From Pontimonas sp. (GTDB lineage Bacteria > Actinomycetota > Actinomycetes > Actinomycetales > Microbacteriaceae), in assembly GCA_023263045.1 (NCBI GenBank), contig JALQXU010000031.1:1-9263 (forward strand): DNA of 9,263 bases, given 5' to 3'. Shown one piece after another: positions 7,344 through 9,263 of this stretch. Numbering within the stretch: position 1 is the first letter of the stretch; every line of letters begins with the position of its first letter. The translations under genes were made by a program, and so were the position numbers. Under the pieces are notes generated by a model. The model had not been told where the DNA came from and did no database searches. It was given only the letters and a program-made list of their open reading frames with translations.

Positions 7344-7359
7344 GTTACATCCGTGTAAC
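7344..7359. promoter_or_regulatory. Candidate operator GTTAC-N6-GTAAC upstream of livK
   Basis: A perfect inverted repeat of 5+6+5 bases lies between rarD and livK, about 103 bases before the livK start codon. A further GTTAC is at 7369-7373. On the minus strand the pair reads GTTAC-N6-GTAAC, which fits the a-site/b-site pattern GTNAC-N6-GAAAC of actinobacterial GlnR with one mismatch. It could equally be a dyad for another regulator. Confidence 0.35.
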
Positions 7360-7398
7360 GAGCCCTTTGTTACTCCTAAGCGCTTTCCCGGCCATTTT

Positions 7399-8313
7399 CT
7401 AGTGCTGAGTGGGTTGAATCAACCGGTTGCGACGATGACGAAGTGCATCCACACTCAAGACAACCAGAGCAATCCAGACCAAAGAGAAGCCAATCCAGCG
7501 CTCGAGGGGCATGGGTTCGCCCATGATGGCCACCCCAAAGGTGAATTGCATCACGGGGGCTAGGTACTGCATGAGTCCGATGACAGACAGTGGAAGACGC
7601 CTGGCTGCAGCCCCGAAAAAGAGCAGGGGAATGGACGTGACTGCCCCAGCCATAAGCAACAACAGTGTGTGTGCAGTGCCCAGAGTCCCCAAAGTGAGGC
7701 CAGTCGACATCGAGACCCACACCAGTAATCCGAGGGCAACCGGGGTAAGCCACAGGGTTTCCAGGGTCAAACTATCCAGAGACTTCACGGATGGACCCAT
7801 CCGGTTCTTCACAAACCCGTAGAATCCGAAAGAGAACGCAAGAGTGAGCGAGATGACGGGAAGAGATCCGTATCCCACCGCCAGAACGATGACCGCAACA
7901 ATCGCAAGGCCCAAAGCGCCCCATTGAAGGGGTCGAAGCTTCTCCTTGAGCACCACAACTCCCAGCGCCACCGTCACGAGCGGATTAATGAAGTAGCCGA
8001 GCGCCGCTTCCACGATGAATTGATTGAGTGAAGCGAAGACATACACCGACCAGTTGATGAGAATGAGTAACGCGGCCAGCGCGGAGAGCTTGACGATTCC
8101 CGAATCTTTGAGCAGCGCTGCGGTTTTCGCAAGTCGCCGCATGATGGCGAGAATCACGACACAAAAGACCAGCGACAAGACGATACGAAACGCCAAAATC
8201 TCGACCGGACCACTGGGGTCAAGCGCCACAAAATAGGCGGGGAGAAGTCCCCACAACCCATAGGCTGCAGCGGCCGCGAGGAAACCATCTCTCGACCGGG
8301 TGGACTCATTCAC
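7399..8313 (-). CDS. rarD: RarD/EamA-family membrane transporter
   Basis: A 304-residue integral membrane protein of the drug/metabolite transporter superfamily, expected to have ten helices in two EamA repeats. RarD hallmarks are the early AAYGLWGLLPAYFVAL and EILAFRIVLSLVF. Next come INWSVYVFASLNQFIVEAALGYFINPL and LKEKLRPLQW. The second half has FYGFVKNRMG, TLETLWLTPVAL and VIGLMQYLAPVMQFTFGV, followed by GEPMPLERWIGFSLVWIAL. E. coli RarD is linked by name to chloramphenicol sensitivity, but its physiological substrate is unknown; amino acid or metabolite export is common in the family. The start is GTG 8313 with no evident ribosome site; a TATAGC lies 8 bases upstream, suggesting a leaderless mRNA. 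No terminator is visible after the stop, so transcripts may continue into livK, 157 bases downstream on the same strand. Confidence 0.93.
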   Translation of the reverse strand: MNESTRSRDGFLAAAAAYGLWGLLPAYFVALDPSGPVEILAFRIVLSLVFCVVILAIMRRLAKTAALLKDSGIVKLSALAALLILINWSVYVFASLNQFIVEAALGYFINPLVTVALGVVVLKEKLRPLQWGALGLAIVAVIVLAVGYGSLPVISLTLAFSFGFYGFVKNRMGPSVKSLDSLTLETLWLTPVALGLLVWVSMSTGLTLGTLGTAHTLLLLMAGAVTSIPLLFFGAAARRLPLSVIGLMQYLAPVMQFTFGVAIMGEPMPLERWIGFSLVWIALVVLSVDALRHRRNRLIQPTQH

Positions 8314-8321
8314 CGCATCAG

Positions 8322-8327
8322 GCTATA
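8322..8327 (-). promoter_or_regulatory. Candidate -10 box for a leaderless rarD transcript
   Basis: TATAGC on the minus strand (5 of 6 to TATAAT) ends 8 bases before GTG 8313, so transcription would begin at or next to the start codon. No purine-rich ribosome site lies between. No good -35 was found at 16-18 bases. Confidence 0.35.
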
Positions 8328-8351
8328 CCCGGAATTTCGCCGTGTAATGCA

Positions 8352-8378
8352 GAAGGCCCACACCATGTGTGGGCCTTC
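8352..8378 (-). terminator. Terminator hairpin downstream of groES
   Basis: A perfect 12-bp stem (8352-8363 with 8367-8378, core GGCCCACAC/GTGTGGGCC) closes on a 3-base loop. It begins 20 bases after the groES stop on the minus strand and just precedes the rarD promoter region. The tail on the minus strand is only mildly T-rich (CTGCATTA). Confidence 0.75.
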
Positions 8379-8398
8379 CTGAATCGTTCTGATCGCTG

Positions 8399-8695
8399 TT
8401 AGCGCTCCACGATGGCGAGCACGTCGCGAGCCGACAGGACGAGATACTCGTCTGCGCCGAACTTCACTTCGGTGCCCCCATACTTCGAGTAGAGAACGCG
8501 ATTTCCCACGGCAACATCCATGGGAACTCGGTTTCCGTTGTCATCGAAGCGACCGGGACCTACCGCGACAACTTCGCCTTCCTGAGGCTTTTCTTTCGCG
8601 GTGTCAGGAATGACCAAACCAGAAGCAGTCGTCTGCTCTGCTTCGACCTGCTTGATCACAATGCGATCTTCGAGCGGTTTGATGGAGACCGACAC
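8399..8695 (-). CDS. groES: Co-chaperonin GroES (Cpn10)
   Basis: GroES is the heptameric cytoplasmic lid of the GroEL chaperonin. From GTG 8695 the product is 98 residues, starting VSVSIKPLEDRIVIKQVEAE, the normal Cpn10 length. The mobile loop (about 17-34, EAEQTTASGLVIPDTAKEKP) contains the GroEL-binding hydrophobic tripeptide Leu27-Val28-Ile29. EGEVVAVGPGR, YSKYGGTEVKFGADEYLVL and the C-terminal LSARDVLAIVE are classic. An in-frame ATG at 8734 would add 13 residues unlike the family and would lie inside a CIRCE element, so it is rejected; GTG 8695 has an AAGAGGT ribosome site 5 bases upstream. No groEL follows: a terminator and rarD come next, so groEL must be elsewhere, as in many Microbacteriaceae. 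Expression is probably repressed by HrcA through two CIRCE elements upstream and induced by heat. Confidence 0.97.
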   Translation of the reverse strand: MSVSIKPLEDRIVIKQVEAEQTTASGLVIPDTAKEKPQEGEVVAVGPGRFDDNGNRVPMDVAVGNRVLYSKYGGTEVKFGADEYLVLSARDVLAIVER

Positions 8696-8721
8696 GGTTG
8701 ACCTCTTTCTGAGACTCTGGG

Positions 8722-8748
8722 TTAGCACACTCACTATTCGAGTGCTAA
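8722..8748. promoter_or_regulatory. CIRCE element 1 (HrcA operator), groES-proximal
   Basis: The arms TTAGCACAC (8722-8730) and GAGTGCTAA (8740-8748) flank exactly 9 bases. This matches the CIRCE consensus TTAGCACTC-N9-GAGTGCTAA with a single mismatch in the left arm. It lies 27 bases upstream of the groES start and overlaps the predicted transcription start, the usual location for HrcA repression. Confidence 0.93.
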
Positions 8749-8752
8749 CACA

Positions 8753-8782
8753 ACTGTAGCGAACCCATTAGCACTCGCGCAA
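8753..8782 (-). promoter_or_regulatory. Predicted groES promoter between and within the CIRCE elements
   Basis: On the minus strand TTGCGC (8782-8777, 4 of 6) is followed after 18 bases by TACAGT (8758-8753, 4 of 6). The -35 falls in the spacer of CIRCE 2 and the -10 lies between the two CIRCE elements, with transcription starting inside CIRCE 1. The placement makes the pair credible despite moderate matches. Confidence 0.5.
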
Positions 8783-8794
8783 TACGAGTGCCAG
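8768..8794. promoter_or_regulatory. CIRCE element 2 (HrcA operator), distal copy
   Basis: A perfect left arm TTAGCACTC (8768-8776), a 9-base spacer, and the right arm GAGTGCCAG (8786-8794) with two mismatches to GAGTGCTAA. Its centre is 46 bases from that of CIRCE 1. It lies 28 bases before the divergent methyltransferase start, so HrcA bound here could influence both directions. Confidence 0.82.
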
Positions 8795-8806
8795 TTCGTG
8801 TCGCAC

Positions 8807-8815
8807 TGACAGAAT
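8807..8815 (+). promoter_or_regulatory. Candidate extended -10 for the methyltransferase gene
   Basis: TGA-CAGAAT forms a TGN plus a 4-of-6 hexamer, ending 6 bases before GTG 8822. This would give a leaderless mRNA. No clear -35 is visible; the region where it should be overlaps the right arm of CIRCE 2. Confidence 0.3.
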
Positions 8816-8821
8816 GGGGCG

Positions 8822-9263
8822 GTGGAACGACGCGAGCTCGAAGCGCTCCTGACACCGGAGTCTCTTCGGCTCCTGGCCAGTATCGATACACCCCATTCCC
8901 CCGACACTGTGGTGTCTGAAGTCGCACGACTGCGCAAGCAGGGTCATAGTCTCGAGACGGTGAGCGCCGTAATGGGCCAAGTGGCCCTGCGCCAGAAGGC
9001 TCGAGACAAGTTCGGCACTTTTGCCGATCGGATGCTGTTTTCCGCGGAATCTCTCGAAGTTGCATCCCGCCTCGACGTCGCAAGCCACCATGCGGGGAGG
9101 TTCCTCGGAGCTGGCATCAGCTCGGTAACGGATGCCGGATGCGGTCTCGGAGGTGATGCGCTCGCCTTCGCAGGGGCTGGACTCACCGTTCGCGCGATAG
9201 AACGCAATGACGTGACCGCCGCCTTAGCCTCCTACAACCTGCAACCCTTTGATTCGGTCACCG
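8822..9263 (+). CDS. THUMP-like class I SAM-dependent methyltransferase (partial, 5' part)
   Basis: The reading frame is open from GTG 8822 to the window edge (147 codons seen); an in-frame TGA at 8807 fixes this GTG as the first possible start. The N-terminal helical part reads LEALLTPESLRLLASID, then SEVARLRKQGHSLETVSAVMG and FGTFADRMLFSAESLEVASR, as in actinobacterial 'THUMP-like domain' methyltransferases. SAM-binding motif I is DAGCGLGGDALAFA (from Asp104), and the acidic end of motif II is Glu127 in IERND. The target is unknown; fold relatives modify RNA or other substrates, and nothing visible decides this. The gene is divergent from groES with 126 bases between start codons and shares the CIRCE-containing region. 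There is no strong ribosome site (GGGGCG abuts the start), consistent with a leaderless transcript. The substrate-recognition C-terminal part is outside the window. Confidence 0.88.
   Translation, partial: MERRELEALLTPESLRLLASIDTPHSPDTVVSEVARLRKQGHSLETVSAVMGQVALRQKARDKFGTFADRMLFSAESLEVASRLDVASHHAGRFLGAGISSVTDAGCGLGGDALAFAGAGLTVRAIERNDVTAALASYNLQPFDSVT

Noticed and set aside
8696..8734. A 13-residue longer GroES from ATG 8734
   Set aside because: The added peptide is not GroES-like, the codons lie in the CIRCE element and beyond the predicted transcription start, and GTG 8695 has a good ribosome site and gives the family's usual N-terminus.
8745..9207. Several minus-strand frames of 67-112 codons opposite the right end
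   Set aside because: They are antisense to the methyltransferase frame, whose product has clear motif I and family segments. None of the antisense products is recognisable.

Overview
The window looks like a chromosomal segment from an actinobacterium, most likely of the family Microbacteriaceae and possibly one of the small freshwater or marine lineages. The evidence is moderate GC by eye, frequent GTG/TTG starts, a guaB-guaB3 tandem, a GroES gene with no adjacent groEL, CIRCE control, and a THUMP-like methyltransferase divergent from groES. The taxonomic call is inference; no marker gene was compared.

Layout, left to right. Positions 1-1619 hold two purine genes on the minus strand: guaB (IMP dehydrogenase), then the first 31 codons of a GuaB3-type IMP dehydrogenase paralogue cut by the window edge. 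Positions 1840-5760 hold a tight plus-strand operon for a branched-chain-amino-acid-type ABC importer: livH (permease with an unusual secreted N-terminal domain), livM (second permease), livG and livF (ATPases). A 200-base convergent intergenic region with several hairpins follows. The matching lipoprotein binding protein (livK-like) lies at 5961-7241 on the minus strand, with its own promoter region. Upstream of it on the same strand are a RarD/EamA family transporter (7399-8313) and groES (8399-8695). Two CIRCE elements flank the predicted groES promoter. A divergent plus-strand class I SAM methyltransferase starts at 8822 and runs off the right edge.

The five liv proteins should form one importer: LivK captures substrate outside the cell, LivH and LivM form the channel, and LivG and LivF hydrolyse ATP. 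The binding protein is transcribed separately and convergently. The two liv promoter regions share GTTAC/GTAAC half-sites, which could let one regulator coordinate them. The most distinctive item is the LivH fusion: a cleavable-type signal peptide plus a carboxypeptidase-regulatory/Ig-like beta domain joined to an otherwise normal LivH core. The rest is well-recognised housekeeping and transport content; I see no phage, CRISPR, insertion sequence or RNA gene.
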